Shown here: positions 7,746 to 15,475 of the stretch, piece by piece | How positions within the stretch are numbered: the first letter of the stretch is position 1 | Layout: every line of letters starts with the position of its first letter | Source of the DNA: JAHHUA01 sp036635475 | GTDB taxonomy: Bacteria > Bacillota > Clostridia > Oscillospirales > Ruminococcaceae | Direction of reading: 5' to 3' | NCBI GenBank assembly: GCA_036635475.1 | Contig: JAVWQH010000040.1 | Coordinates: 1 to 15,641, forward strand | Length of the DNA stretch: 15,641 nucleotides | Made by a program: the position numbers and the translations under genes | The notes under the pieces: model-generated | The model's input: only the letters and a program-made list of their open reading frames with translations | What the model was told of the DNA's origin: nothing | The model's database searches: none

Positions 7746-9108
7746 AAAGAATGATATAGTTGAACTTGAAATAATTGATATAAACCACGATTGTGCCGGT
7801 GTTGCAAAATATGATGGTATGGCTATTTTTGTACCAAACACTGCTATTGGCGATAAAATTGAGGCGCAAATATTAAAAGTTAATAAAACATACGCATATG
7901 CAAAACTAAATAATATAATTATGCCCTCGACAACTCGAATAGAAAACGACTGTCCTATGTACAGCAAATGCGGTGGTTGTTCACTTCGTCACATTTCATA
8001 TGACGAGGAATTGCGTATTAAGAAAAACTGGATTTATGAAAATATGAAGCGAATTGGTGGAGTTGAGCTAGAAAATCTTGAGATTATTCCTTCAGAAGAA
8101 ATATGCCATTATAGAAATAAAGCTCAATATCCGGTTGCAATGTCTAACGGAGAAATTATTTCCGGTTTTTATGCAAACAGAAGTCACAGGATTATTGATT
8201 GTAAAAGTTGCAAACTCCAACCGGATTTTTTCTCTGATATAATAGATGAAATACTGGATTTCGCTAAAAAATATGAAATACCTGTTTATGATGAAGAAAC
8301 CGGCAAAGGAATTTTGCGTCATATATACATTCGATATGGAAAATCAACAGATGAAGTTATGGTTTGCATAGTAGCTACAAAGCCAAAATTTCATCAAATG
8401 GACAAGTTAATACAAAAACTTAGAAACCTTCCTCATAATATTGTTTCAATTTTAATTAATGTAAACAGTGAAAACACAAATATTATTCTTGGGGACACAA
8501 CCAATATTTTATATGGCAAAGACGGTATCACTGACGTTATGTGCGGAATTACTGTTGATATTTCATCTCAATCTTTTTATCAAGTAAATAAATTAGCAGC
8601 CGAAAAATTATATAACAAAGCTTTTGATATGGCTAATTTTAACGGCAATGAATCTGTTGTTGAACTTTATTGTGGTGTTGGAACAATTAGTCTTGCAATG
8701 GCTCATCAAGTTAAAAAAATAACTGCGATTGAAATTGTTCCTGAAGCTATCGAAAATGCAAAAGAAAATGCTCAAAAAAACAATATTACAAATGTTGAAT
8801 TCATTTGTGACGATGCACTGACAACAGCCAAAAAAATGGCTGAAAACAAGGAACATTGTGACATCGTTTTGGTTGACCCTCCTCGAAAAGGCTGCGATTT
8901 AGACGTTTTAGAGGCTATGGCAAAAATGTCACCTGAAAAAATAATCTATATATCTTGTAATAGTTCAACACTTGCAAGAGATTGCAAAATCCTCAGTTCA
9001 ATGGGTTATAACGTTGATGATGCCTGTGCTGTAGATTTATTCCCTCGAACGGGGCACGTTGAGTGTATGGTGTTGATGACGAAATGTGGTTCAGAGGGCA
9101 AAAAGTAG
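7738..9108 (+). CDS. rlmD: 23S rRNA (uracil-C5)-methyltransferase, RlmD/RumA (RlmCD) family
   Basis: 456 residues. SAM-dependent C5 methylation of a 23S rRNA uracil (U1939 in E. coli numbering; Gram-positive homologues can also modify U747). An N-terminal TRAM-like domain (1-60) is followed by the iron-sulfur cluster motif C72-x5-C78-x2-C81 with C158. The SAM site is ELYCGVGTISLA (309-320), then DPPRKG (380-385), the nucleophile C407 (YISCNSSTLARD) and C-terminal FPRTGHVE with E442. ATG 7738 is 5 nt after GGAGG; an in-frame ATG at 7723 would put the start before this site. It overlaps aroC by 8 nt and ends the operon. Its last 25 codons have a diverged second copy at 15557-15634, pointing to integration at its 3' end. 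Whether the protein modifies one or two sites cannot be seen here. Confidence 0.93.
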   Translation: MLKKNDIVELEIIDINHDCAGVAKYDGMAIFVPNTAIGDKIEAQILKVNKTYAYAKLNNIIMPSTTRIENDCPMYSKCGGCSLRHISYDEELRIKKNWIYENMKRIGGVELENLEIIPSEEICHYRNKAQYPVAMSNGEIISGFYANRSHRIIDCKSCKLQPDFFSDIIDEILDFAKKYEIPVYDEETGKGILRHIYIRYGKSTDEVMVCIVATKPKFHQMDKLIQKLRNLPHNIVSILINVNSENTNIILGDTTNILYGKDGITDVMCGITVDISSQSFYQVNKLAAEKLYNKAFDMANFNGNESVVELYCGVGTISLAMAHQVKKITAIEIVPEAIENAKENAQKNNITNVEFICDDALTTAKKMAENKEHCDIVLVDPPRKGCDLDVLEAMAKMSPEKIIYISCNSSTLARDCKILSSMGYNVDDACAVDLFPRTGHVECMVLMTKCGSEGKK

Positions 9109-9116
9109 ACTTTGAA

Positions 9117-9130
9117 CACAACATGTTGTG
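9117..9130. repeat. Perfect 14-bp palindrome just after rlmD
   Basis: CACAACATGTTGTG is its own reverse complement and starts 9 nt after the rlmD stop codon. A perfect 14-mer palindrome suits binding by a dimeric protein such as a regulator or recombinase, but no partner can be assigned. It lacks a loop and a T-run, so it is not a terminator. Confidence 0.5.
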
Positions 9131-9142
9131 GTTTCGGAGCGG

Positions 9143-9191
9143 TTTTGAGGTTTAAAAACGGGCAAAAAAGTGCCGTTTTTGACCCTCAAAA
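9143..9191 (+). terminator. Probable terminator hairpin of the aro-rlmD operon
   Basis: The inner stem is AAAAAC-(G)-GGC (9154-9163) with GCCGTTTTT (9172-9180), with one bulged G and an 8-nt AAAAAAGT loop. It ends in a five-T run that doubles as the 3' arm. Outer arms TTTTGAGG (9143-9150) and CCTCAAAA (9184-9191) can extend it into a 49-nt hairpin. It is about 35 nt after the rlmD stop and is the first plausible end of the operon transcript. Confidence 0.65.
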
Positions 9192-9205
9192 AACAGCGGA
9201 AATAT

Positions 9206-9215
9206 AGATGACATA
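9206..9215 (+). repeat. Direct repeat, left copy (att-like AGATGACATA)
   Basis: AGATGACATA is repeated exactly at 15466-15475, and the pair brackets the three island genes. Extended to 9192-9215 the segment matches 16 of 24 bases, in frame, with 15587-15610 in the second rlmD 3' end. It may be a remnant attachment site. Ten bases alone could recur by chance, so the call rests on position and the longer similarity. Confidence 0.4.
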
Positions 9216-9243
9216 GCGATTTTGAAGAGAATTTCATAGTATT

Positions 9244-9290
9244 AAGGCTAAGTTGTAGGTCAATCGATGATCCGCAACTTAGCCTTTTTA
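9244..9290 (+). terminator. Strong intrinsic terminator or leader attenuator upstream of the island genes
   Basis: A perfect 12-bp stem AAGGCTAAGTTG (9244-9255) / CAACTTAGCCTT (9275-9286) encloses a 19-nt loop that can itself pair (GGTCA with TGATCC, one bulge). TTTTT follows. It is the second terminator after rlmD and ends only about 40 nt before the start codon at 9331. No clear promoter lies in those 40 nt, so it could insulate the island from operon read-through or act as an attenuator in the leader of the next gene. Confidence 0.8.
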
Positions 9291-9330
9291 TATACTTTAA
9301 AATTAATATTAATACACAAGGATGTCCACT

Positions 9331-9738
9331 ATGAACAATAAGAAAGCAACTATCATTCCCCCGTTATCTAGTTTTGAACATGCGCTTGATATACAAGGCA
9401 GAAAAATTAAAGGAGCAGTATTTATCCCTAACATATCAAATAACCCCAACTTACATTCACTAGAATCGATATTAGGGCGATTAAGATTTCTGAATATTGT
9501 CGACTGGTATACCGATCAAAAAGGCTATCAAAGAGTAAGTCATCGGGTTAAGAAAATCTTAGATCTATATAGTAAAAGCGAATTGGACATGATTATTTGC
9601 TATTCTAAGGGAGACTTATTAGAGTACGAAAGAAGCTTAGAAAATAACGAAAATTTTATTAAAGAGTGTGGTATTCCTTCTTATTGCATTCAAGAGTGTA
9701 TTCTTATAAAGAACAATGAGGTTGTCCATTTGTCGTAA
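9331..9738 (+). CDS. Small protein of unknown function, resembling a degenerate serine-recombinase N-terminal domain
   Basis: 135 residues, no signal peptide or membrane segment. I do not recognise a defined family. The pattern resembles a resolvase/invertase N-terminal domain: KGAVFIPNIS (27-36) where active enzymes have a Y-x-R-x-S motif, then SLESILGRLRF (43-53), IVDWYTDQKG (56-65), and SELDMIICYSKGDLLEYERSL (83-103) where recombinases have the D-x-I-I-x-x-S-x-x-R-x-x-R block. The key arginines of both blocks are absent and no C-terminal DNA-binding domain follows, so recombination activity is unlikely. The start at 9331 is chosen because AAGGATG lies 6 nt upstream; an ATG at 9322 falls inside that site. 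It is the first island gene and could be a regulatory or directionality partner of a recombinase elsewhere, or an unrelated protein. Confidence 0.6.
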   Translation: MNNKKATIIPPLSSFEHALDIQGRKIKGAVFIPNISNNPNLHSLESILGRLRFLNIVDWYTDQKGYQRVSHRVKKILDLYSKSELDMIICYSKGDLLEYERSLENNENFIKECGIPSYCIQECILIKNNEVVHLS

Positions 9739-9763
9739 TCTGTCAGACGGATCTCCTTGCGTT

Positions 9764-9802
9764 CTATCACTTGTTGTGTTAGTATTGTGTTAGAAGTGAT
9801 AG
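9764..9802. promoter_or_regulatory. Inverted repeat enclosing 11-bp-spaced direct repeats: candidate operator
   Basis: Perfect 9-bp arms CTATCACTT (9764-9772) and AAGTGATAG (9794-9802) enclose two identical TTGTGTTAG units (9774-9782 and 9785-9793), set 11 bp apart, about one helical turn. The element lies in the 87-nt gap before the AlbA_2 gene and ends about 10 nt before its AAGGAG site. It could be an operator or an RNA hairpin that controls translation. No T-run follows, so it is not a terminator. Confidence 0.5.
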
Positions 9803-9825
9803 TAACTGTTAGAAGGAGCGGTATT

Positions 9826-11112
9826 ATGAGATTATATGAAAGCGAAACAGTTGAATTAAAAGAAATCTATACCTCTGATTTAAAGAAAGAAATTATTGCC
9901 TTTGCAAATACAAACGGTGGGACAATCTATATCGGTATACAGGATAGTGGAAAAATCATTGGTGTTGATAACGCTGATTTTGTAATGCAACAAATCTCCA
10001 ACTCTCTAAGAGATAGTATCAGACCTGATGTTTCTATGTTTACTAACATTGAATTATTACAAGAAGAAAAGAAATTTTTTATTAAACTGACCATTAGCCA
10101 AAGTACAAAAAAGCCTTATTACCTATCAGATAAAGGACTTAAACCAACAGGTGTATATGTTAGAAGTGGAACAACATCTGCCCCAGCATCTGAAGATGCT
10201 ATCCGTATGATGATCAAAATGACAGATGGTGATTCATTTGAGACAAATCGCTCTCTAGTTCAGGAGCTGACTTTTAATGGATTAGAAGAGGAATTGAAAA
10301 AAAGGGGCTTAGGGTTTACAGAAGTTCAAATGAAAAATTTAGGCATTCTTTCTTCTGATGACATTTACACTAATATGGGGCTACTTGTTTCAGACCAATG
10401 TAGACACTCTATCAAGTTTGCAATTTTCCAAGGCACAGATAAGTTAGTGTTTAGGGATAGAAAAGAGCTTACCGGTTCCCTATTTGCTCAGCTTACAGAT
10501 GCGTATAAAACTATTGACTTTTATAATGGTACAAAAGCGACCTTCCATGATTTACTTCGTACAGATGAAAGAGATTATCCGGAAGATGCTGTTCGTGAAG
10601 CATTGTTAAATGCTATCGTTCATAGAGATTATTCCTTTAGTGGTAGTACATTTATAAACCTCTATTCTGACCGTTTAGAGATTATCTCTTTAGGTGGGCT
10701 GGTATCCGGGTTATCATTGGAAGCAGCTATGCTGGGGGCATCCCAACCTAGAAACGAAAAACTCGCAGCTCTATTTTATAGAATGAAGCTTATTGAGGCA
10801 TATGGAACAGGTATTAGCAAAATCATTAGTTGCTACAAAGGTTTACCTGTACAACCTAAGTTTGAAAATGTAGAAGGGGCATTCCAAGTTGTTCTTCCTA
10901 ATATACATGCCCAAAAATTAAACGTTGAAGATGAAAAGTATTTACCAATACTCAGACTGTTCGAAAAACAAAAAGAAATTACCCGCTCTGATGTTGAAGA
11001 AGTCATAGGGATTGGCACAACACATGCAATCAATATGCTTAAAGAAATGCAGGAAAAAGAGCTTATTATAAAGGTTGGAAATGGCAGATTAACGAGATAT
11101 GTGGTTAAGTAA
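9826..11112 (+). CDS. AlbA_2 (Schlafen-type) domain protein with GHKL-like ATPase module and winged helix
   Basis: 428 residues. Domains in order: an AlbA_2/Schlafen-type putative nucleic-acid-binding domain (about 5-125) with ESETVELKE (5-13) and FANTNGGTIYIGI (26-38); a linker; an HATPase_c_4-type, RecG-related module (about 250-355) with REALLNAIVHRDYS (257-270) and EAYGTGISKII (324-334); and a C-terminal winged helix (about 371-428). Such proteins are often annotated as putative transcriptional regulators or RecG-like helicases, but there is no helicase motif here. The start at 9826 has AAGGAG 7 nt upstream; the frame is open further but the extension runs through the inverted repeat. Schlafen-type AlbA domains recur in defence loci, so its place before a NACHT protein suggests a regulator or partner. 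That role is inference. Cytosolic, with no membrane segment. Confidence 0.85.
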   Translation: MRLYESETVELKEIYTSDLKKEIIAFANTNGGTIYIGIQDSGKIIGVDNADFVMQQISNSLRDSIRPDVSMFTNIELLQEEKKFFIKLTISQSTKKPYYLSDKGLKPTGVYVRSGTTSAPASEDAIRMMIKMTDGDSFETNRSLVQELTFNGLEEELKKRGLGFTEVQMKNLGILSSDDIYTNMGLLVSDQCRHSIKFAIFQGTDKLVFRDRKELTGSLFAQLTDAYKTIDFYNGTKATFHDLLRTDERDYPEDAVREALLNAIVHRDYSFSGSTFINLYSDRLEIISLGGLVSGLSLEAAMLGASQPRNEKLAALFYRMKLIEAYGTGISKIISCYKGLPVQPKFENVEGAFQVVLPNIHAQKLNVEDEKYLPILRLFEKQKEITRSDVEEVIGIGTTHAINMLKEMQEKELIIKVGNGRLTRYVVK

Positions 11113-11194
11113 TTGGATATATAGAATTTTTGTGTAATAATAAAGCGAGTTTTCACTATACTAAACATTTTAAATAGAATAGGAAAGGTAAGAT

Positions 11195-14100
11195 ATGATA
11201 GATATAAATTGGAATGAATTTGCATTAAAACATCCAAAAACAACAGAAGCATTTGAAAATCTATGCTATTATTTATTTTGCCGTAAATATGGATATACAG
11301 AAGGCATTCGCACTGATTTTAATCAAGTTGGACTTGAAACTGAACCAATCAAAGATAAAGAAGGAAACTATTTTGGATTTCAATCAAAATATTTTGAAAA
11401 GAGTGTAAATTACTCTAATATTGAGTCATCTATCGATAAGGCATTGAAAAACTATGTAAATCTTAATCATATTACTATTTATTTGAATTTGCCAGCACAG
11501 ACTTCTTGCAAAAGTGCTAAAGCTATTGAAATTAAATGTGCTAAAAAAGGTATCACAGTAGAGTGGTTTTTACCGGCCAACTTTTTAATTAATCTGAATC
11601 AACCAAACAATTTAGATTTGGCGGAGTTTTATTTCGGAGAATTAAATGCTCTGAAAATGTTATCAGATAGTAAAAGCATACGAATGAACACGTTGTTGCA
11701 GGCTAAGGAGTATGTGGAACTAAATCTATGTAATCATGAGACTGAGTTGAGCATTAGCAATTATAGTAATTTTATATTACAATCTAGTAGCAAACTACAT
11801 CTTTTTTCGGGTGCTGCGGGTACAGGTAAAAGTGTTTGCATGAGGAAATTATTTAATATATATGGTGGATTTGATAGTACCACACAGGAAAATCAATTAG
11901 AAATAATCAATAAATTAGGTGCATTATGTGTATTTGTCAATTTAAACAATACGCCTCTGTACTCTTTAGAGAGTATCATACTGAATTACAAACGGACTTA
12001 TTTTGCCAACAGCACTAATAATAATTTTATATATTTATTTGATGGCCTTGACGAAATTTCGAGTAGTTCTATTACGTCAACTCTATTATTTATTGAAGAT
12101 CTTTTAGAAAAAAACACAACAAAAAAGATAGTGATATCATCTAGGACGTCTAGCTATAACAAGGTCATTTTTAAATCTACTTTTTTATATGCACCTGAAT
12201 ATGCTATTCAAAACTTAAAAATTGAACAGGTTCAAACATATTTTGAGAAAAAGGGTGACATAGATAAGATTATAAAATTAAAAGAATTTTTCGATAGAGA
12301 TACTGCGGTTTTCAATTATGTTACAGATATCCTAACACTTTCACTTTTATGGGAACATATTCTCTATGTAAAAGATAGTAATTTAATCTTAAATTTAATG
12401 GAACTTAGTGTTTCGAAAATGTTGCATGACGTGCATCATAAAAAGTACTTAGAAGGATTGAATTTACCTAATCCAAAGTCTATGTGCATAGTCGAAATAA
12501 ACAAACAATTATCGTTTTATTTATTTGAGAATGAAAAATTTTGTTTTACTCAATTTGATCTATATAAAATAATAAGCAATCTATATCCAAAATGTAATTA
12601 TCATTCTATAAATCAGATTGTTTCATGTTTAGCTGATAGCTTTTATGACCTGACTGTAAATGACAATATACATACTTTTTCTTATCGTCATAGGCGGTAT
12701 CTCGAATACTTTTCACTGTTAAGTATCGAAGATAAAATACAGATAGATTTATGCTATCTAAGAGAAAGAAATATTATTATTAACCAAGATTTATTCGAAA
12801 ATATGTTAATCCCTTATTTAAGGGATAAGGCTCTCAAGAATAAAGATATCTCCATGGCTTTTGAAATAGGGCTATTAAACGTATATTTAGGAAATGATAG
12901 TGCTTGGGGTGTAGATAAGTCTTTTTATTATTGGTCAAGTTGTATTGTATTTGCAATTGCAGCATTGCCAGATAATATTCTTCAGAATGTTATTGAAGAT
13001 AAATCATTCCCAATCAGCAATTTTTTCAATGAAGTTCCTGAAAGAATACTTTGTGCATTGTCAAATAGCGAAAAGCCTTCATTTAGTGAGGATTTTAAGC
13101 ATGCTTATCTGAACTTTACACTACTTATCGTACTAACACACAAATTAGGAGATAAAGAGATTTTAGATAATTTGCTAGTAAAGTATAAAGAAATAGATAA
13201 GCTTTGCAGAAAGAAAAAGTATTCTTTTAATGCCATTTCAAACAGAGATAATTATTTAGTATGGAAAAACATCCTATATATCAAAACAGTTATTTTCAGT
13301 GACAATGTAGATGCTATTATTGATACTGCTATTGAAAAATCAATAGACATAAATATTAATGATTTATTTAAGGAATATATCGACACTAATATACTCTATC
13401 TTTCTTCTTTATATTACAATATACTAATTTATTATCCAGAAAAGTGTGCTAACATCGTGAAGGATATGAATTTACATCAAATAAGCGTTTTTACTCTTGC
13501 AATATCAAAGCCAGAGTGTGTGTATACAATTCATAACAATGCTGATATACAAGACGCACTAATCGAAAAGCTTCAACTAGAAATTAGTGATAATACATTA
13601 AGTGCTGTTATTTGTCTTGCAATGAAAAAAATATTATGCTGTTCTTTAACAAAAAATGAAGTGGATATTGTCACAAATTATCTACATGACAATCCCTTTA
13701 AAGATTACTCTGTATTTTGGAAGGAACATTGTGATATAGTCGGGTTCATTCTGATGGCATTTTCACAGTTATTAAATTTATCAACATTAGATGCAGGTGT
13801 ACGCCAATATCTAATTATGTATGATGCTTACTTTCAATTACTTAATGGAACTTATACGATTTCTAAGTTTGCTACTGAAGCAAAAAAATATCTTAACAAT
13901 AATTCTGAAGTAAAATATTACATTAAAATTTTACTGGGTAAAGCTCTTGCTTTCTGTGATGTGGATGAATCATCAATAACTGGGGCTGTAGATTTCCTTA
14001 ATTATACTAATAACAGTGGTGGATTGTTAATTGTATATTATACGATGAAACAGTATAATCCTGAAAAATTTAATAGGATAATCAGTATCTCACTAATTAA

Positions 14101-15283
14101 CAGATTAAATAGTCTAAAAGTATACCAAGATATAGATTATACAAGTACAAGTGATCTAATTTTTATTATATCATTTTTAGCTTCTTCACATAATGGTTTG
14201 CTTAGTTATGACTTATTACTAAAAGGATTAAGCAATGGCATGATGAGAATGAATGAAAGAAAAGACACCATTGGTGATTATAAATTACTTGAAAGCCTTG
14301 AAATTATCCTCAAAAACAACTGGCTTTCTACAGAACAACTTATTACTTATTTGGATAGAATCATTTTAATTTCAAATAGGATGAATACATATCACATTGA
14401 AAATGATGTTCATGGTAAGGCTATTGATATTCTGTTAAAATATCATTTTGAAGCTGCAGAATATTATTATAACCACATTTCGTCTTTAGATGAAACCTAC
14501 AACAATATTCATTTTGACTTCGCAATGGGATTAGTTCGCAGAGGTAGAAATGTCGAAATTATAGAAGAGTGTTTGGATCATATTATAGGTACATACGATC
14601 GATATTATCAAAAAATTGAGTGGAATAGTTTTTATTTTAAAATAAGTGTATATTTACATATAGCAACATGCGATTTTTATTCTACTAGCATTCAGAAGAA
14701 GTACTTTCAAAAAGCTCAAAAAATGATAGATGAACTAGAGTGTGCAGGTTGGAAAAGAGAGTTAAAAGATAGAGAATATAAAATATATATTAAATTATGC
14801 AGTTCCCAAAATAAAGAAATTGATGTTATTCAAGAAAAGAAAGTGGAGTACAGCGTAGTTCCTAGTACTCGAGTAAATTGCACATTAAAAAATCTTGAAG
14901 ATATAAACTCAACACAAGAATTTAAATGTTTAATAGAAAAATTTCCACAAGAGCATTTGATTGATAACATTGAGATTAGTGATTTACTTATTAAAAAATC
15001 TATCGATTTAACAGGAAATATTGATGAAATTATAGCACTGTTATCAAGATCATACTATCCTAGTAATGTTTCTTATTCTGGTTATAATTATTGGATGATA
15101 ATTGTCTCTGCATTAAAGAATCCACAATCAAAAAATAGTATATTTAGCTATTTAATTAGCCATGGAGGTGGACACGATGGTTTTAGTGAACTGATTAAAA
15201 TATACGGACACTTGAAGAATAAAGATATTTGCTTAGATGCTTTTAGATCATTAATGAGATGTATAGAATTTTTATTATGCTAA
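11195..15283 (+). CDS. NACHT/STAND NTPase with nuclease-like N-terminus and long helical C-terminus; putative anti-phage sensor
   Basis: 1362 residues. The N-terminal region (1-150) looks like a restriction-endonuclease-type fold: FENLCYYLF (20-28), GLETEP (46-51) and GFQSKYF (61-67), a possible PD-(D/E)xK-like site with E48/E50 and Q63-x-K65. The core NTPase has Walker A GAAGTGKS (206-213), Walker B FIYLFDGLDE (278-287) in the NACHT-type DGLDE form, and VISSR (313-317) as a sensor-like segment. A winged-helix region ends in FSYRHRRYLEYF (495-506), which resembles the FxHxxxxEYF element common behind NACHT domains. Residues 510-1362 are helical, rich in Leu, Ile, Asn and Tyr, and fit a repeat-type sensor. 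Nuclease-STAND-repeat is the layout of Avs and bNACHT immune proteins, where phage-protein binding triggers oligomerisation and DNA damage. AGGAAAGG precedes the ATG. The exact subfamily is unknown; no truncation is seen. Confidence 0.85.
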   Translation: MIDINWNEFALKHPKTTEAFENLCYYLFCRKYGYTEGIRTDFNQVGLETEPIKDKEGNYFGFQSKYFEKSVNYSNIESSIDKALKNYVNLNHITIYLNLPAQTSCKSAKAIEIKCAKKGITVEWFLPANFLINLNQPNNLDLAEFYFGELNALKMLSDSKSIRMNTLLQAKEYVELNLCNHETELSISNYSNFILQSSSKLHLFSGAAGTGKSVCMRKLFNIYGGFDSTTQENQLEIINKLGALCVFVNLNNTPLYSLESIILNYKRTYFANSTNNNFIYLFDGLDEISSSSITSTLLFIEDLLEKNTTKKIVISSRTSSYNKVIFKSTFLYAPEYAIQNLKIEQVQTYFEKKGDIDKIIKLKEFFDRDTAVFNYVTDILTLSLLWEHILYVKDSNLILNLMELSVSKMLHDVHHKKYLEGLNLPNPKSMCIVEINKQLSFYLFENEKFCFTQFDLYKIISNLYPKCNYHSINQIVSCLADSFYDLTVNDNIHTFSYRHRRYLEYFSLLSIEDKIQIDLCYLRERNIIINQDLFENMLIPYLRDKALKNKDISMAFEIGLLNVYLGNDSAWGVDKSFYYWSSCIVFAIAALPDNILQNVIEDKSFPISNFFNEVPERILCALSNSEKPSFSEDFKHAYLNFTLLIVLTHKLGDKEILDNLLVKYKEIDKLCRKKKYSFNAISNRDNYLVWKNILYIKTVIFSDNVDAIIDTAIEKSIDININDLFKEYIDTNILYLSSLYYNILIYYPEKCANIVKDMNLHQISVFTLAISKPECVYTIHNNADIQDALIEKLQLEISDNTLSAVICLAMKKILCCSLTKNEVDIVTNYLHDNPFKDYSVFWKEHCDIVGFILMAFSQLLNLSTLDAGVRQYLIMYDAYFQLLNGTYTISKFATEAKKYLNNNSEVKYYIKILLGKALAFCDVDESSITGAVDFLNYTNNSGGLLIVYYTMKQYNPEKFNRIISISLINRLNSLKVYQDIDYTSTSDLIFIISFLASSHNGLLSYDLLLKGLSNGMMRMNERKDTIGDYKLLESLEIILKNNWLSTEQLITYLDRIILISNRMNTYHIENDVHGKAIDILLKYHFEAAEYYYNHISSLDETYNNIHFDFAMGLVRRGRNVEIIEECLDHIIGTYDRYYQKIEWNSFYFKISVYLHIATCDFYSTSIQKKYFQKAQKMIDELECAGWKRELKDREYKIYIKLCSSQNKEIDVIQEKKVEYSVVPSTRVNCTLKNLEDINSTQEFKCLIEKFPQEHLIDNIEISDLLIKKSIDLTGNIDEIIALLSRSYYPSNVSYSGYNYWMIIVSALKNPQSKNSIFSYLISHGGGHDGFSELIKIYGHLKNKDICLDAFRSLMRCIEFLLC

Positions 15284-15333
15284 ATCCCATTATACTTTTA
15301 AAACCGCGATATAATGCAATCAGTATATAAATG

Positions 15334-15357
15334 TTAAACACAATATATGGTGTTTAA
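15334..15357 (+). terminator. Weak candidate terminator after the NACHT gene
   Basis: TTAAACAC (15334-15341) pairs with GTGTTTAA (15350-15357) across an 8-nt loop, 50 nt after the stop codon. The stem is AT-rich and no clean T-run follows, so it would be inefficient if it ends transcription at all. Confidence 0.3.
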
Positions 15358-15428
15358 GTGTTTGAAATTTTCAAGCGAAAATTAAGCGAGTTTGTATGAT
15401 TTTTCATGGATAAAAAGTATCTTTAATC

Positions 15429-15465
15429 GTGTTATCGCTTCAACTAACCCTTGAAGCGATAACAC
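15429..15465. repeat. Perfect 15-bp inverted repeat with 7-nt loop
   Basis: GTGTTATCGCTTCAA (15429-15443) and TTGAAGCGATAACAC (15451-15465) are exact complements around CTAACCC. Neither side is followed directly by a T-run, so it is not a standard terminator. Its right arm continues into AGATGACATA, and 15453-15477 matches 15587-15611 (inside the second rlmD 3' end) at 20 of 25 bases. It may be a recombinase site, a DNA-hairpin site, or a structured RNA. Confidence 0.75.
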
Positions 15466-15475
15466 AGATGACATA
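15466..15475 (+). repeat. Direct repeat, right copy (att-like AGATGACATA)
   Basis: Exact copy of 9206-9215, 6260 bp away, in the same orientation and directly after the 15-bp inverted repeat. It lies beyond the last island gene, so with its partner it brackets all three genes. Confidence 0.4.

Noticed and set aside
9757..9825. N-terminal extension of the AlbA_2 protein
   Set aside because: It translates the inverted/direct repeat region, lacks a ribosome binding site, and the AAGGAG 7 nt before 9826 places the start exactly before the conserved domain.
11113..11194. Separate promoter for the NACHT gene (TATACT at 11157-11162)
   Set aside because: No acceptable -35 box at 16-18 nt spacing and no extended -10, so I did not list it; the gene may be co-transcribed with the AlbA_2 gene.
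15429..15465. Hairpin as an intrinsic terminator of the NACHT gene
   Set aside because: No T-run directly follows the stem on either strand, and it is almost 150 nt past the stop codon.
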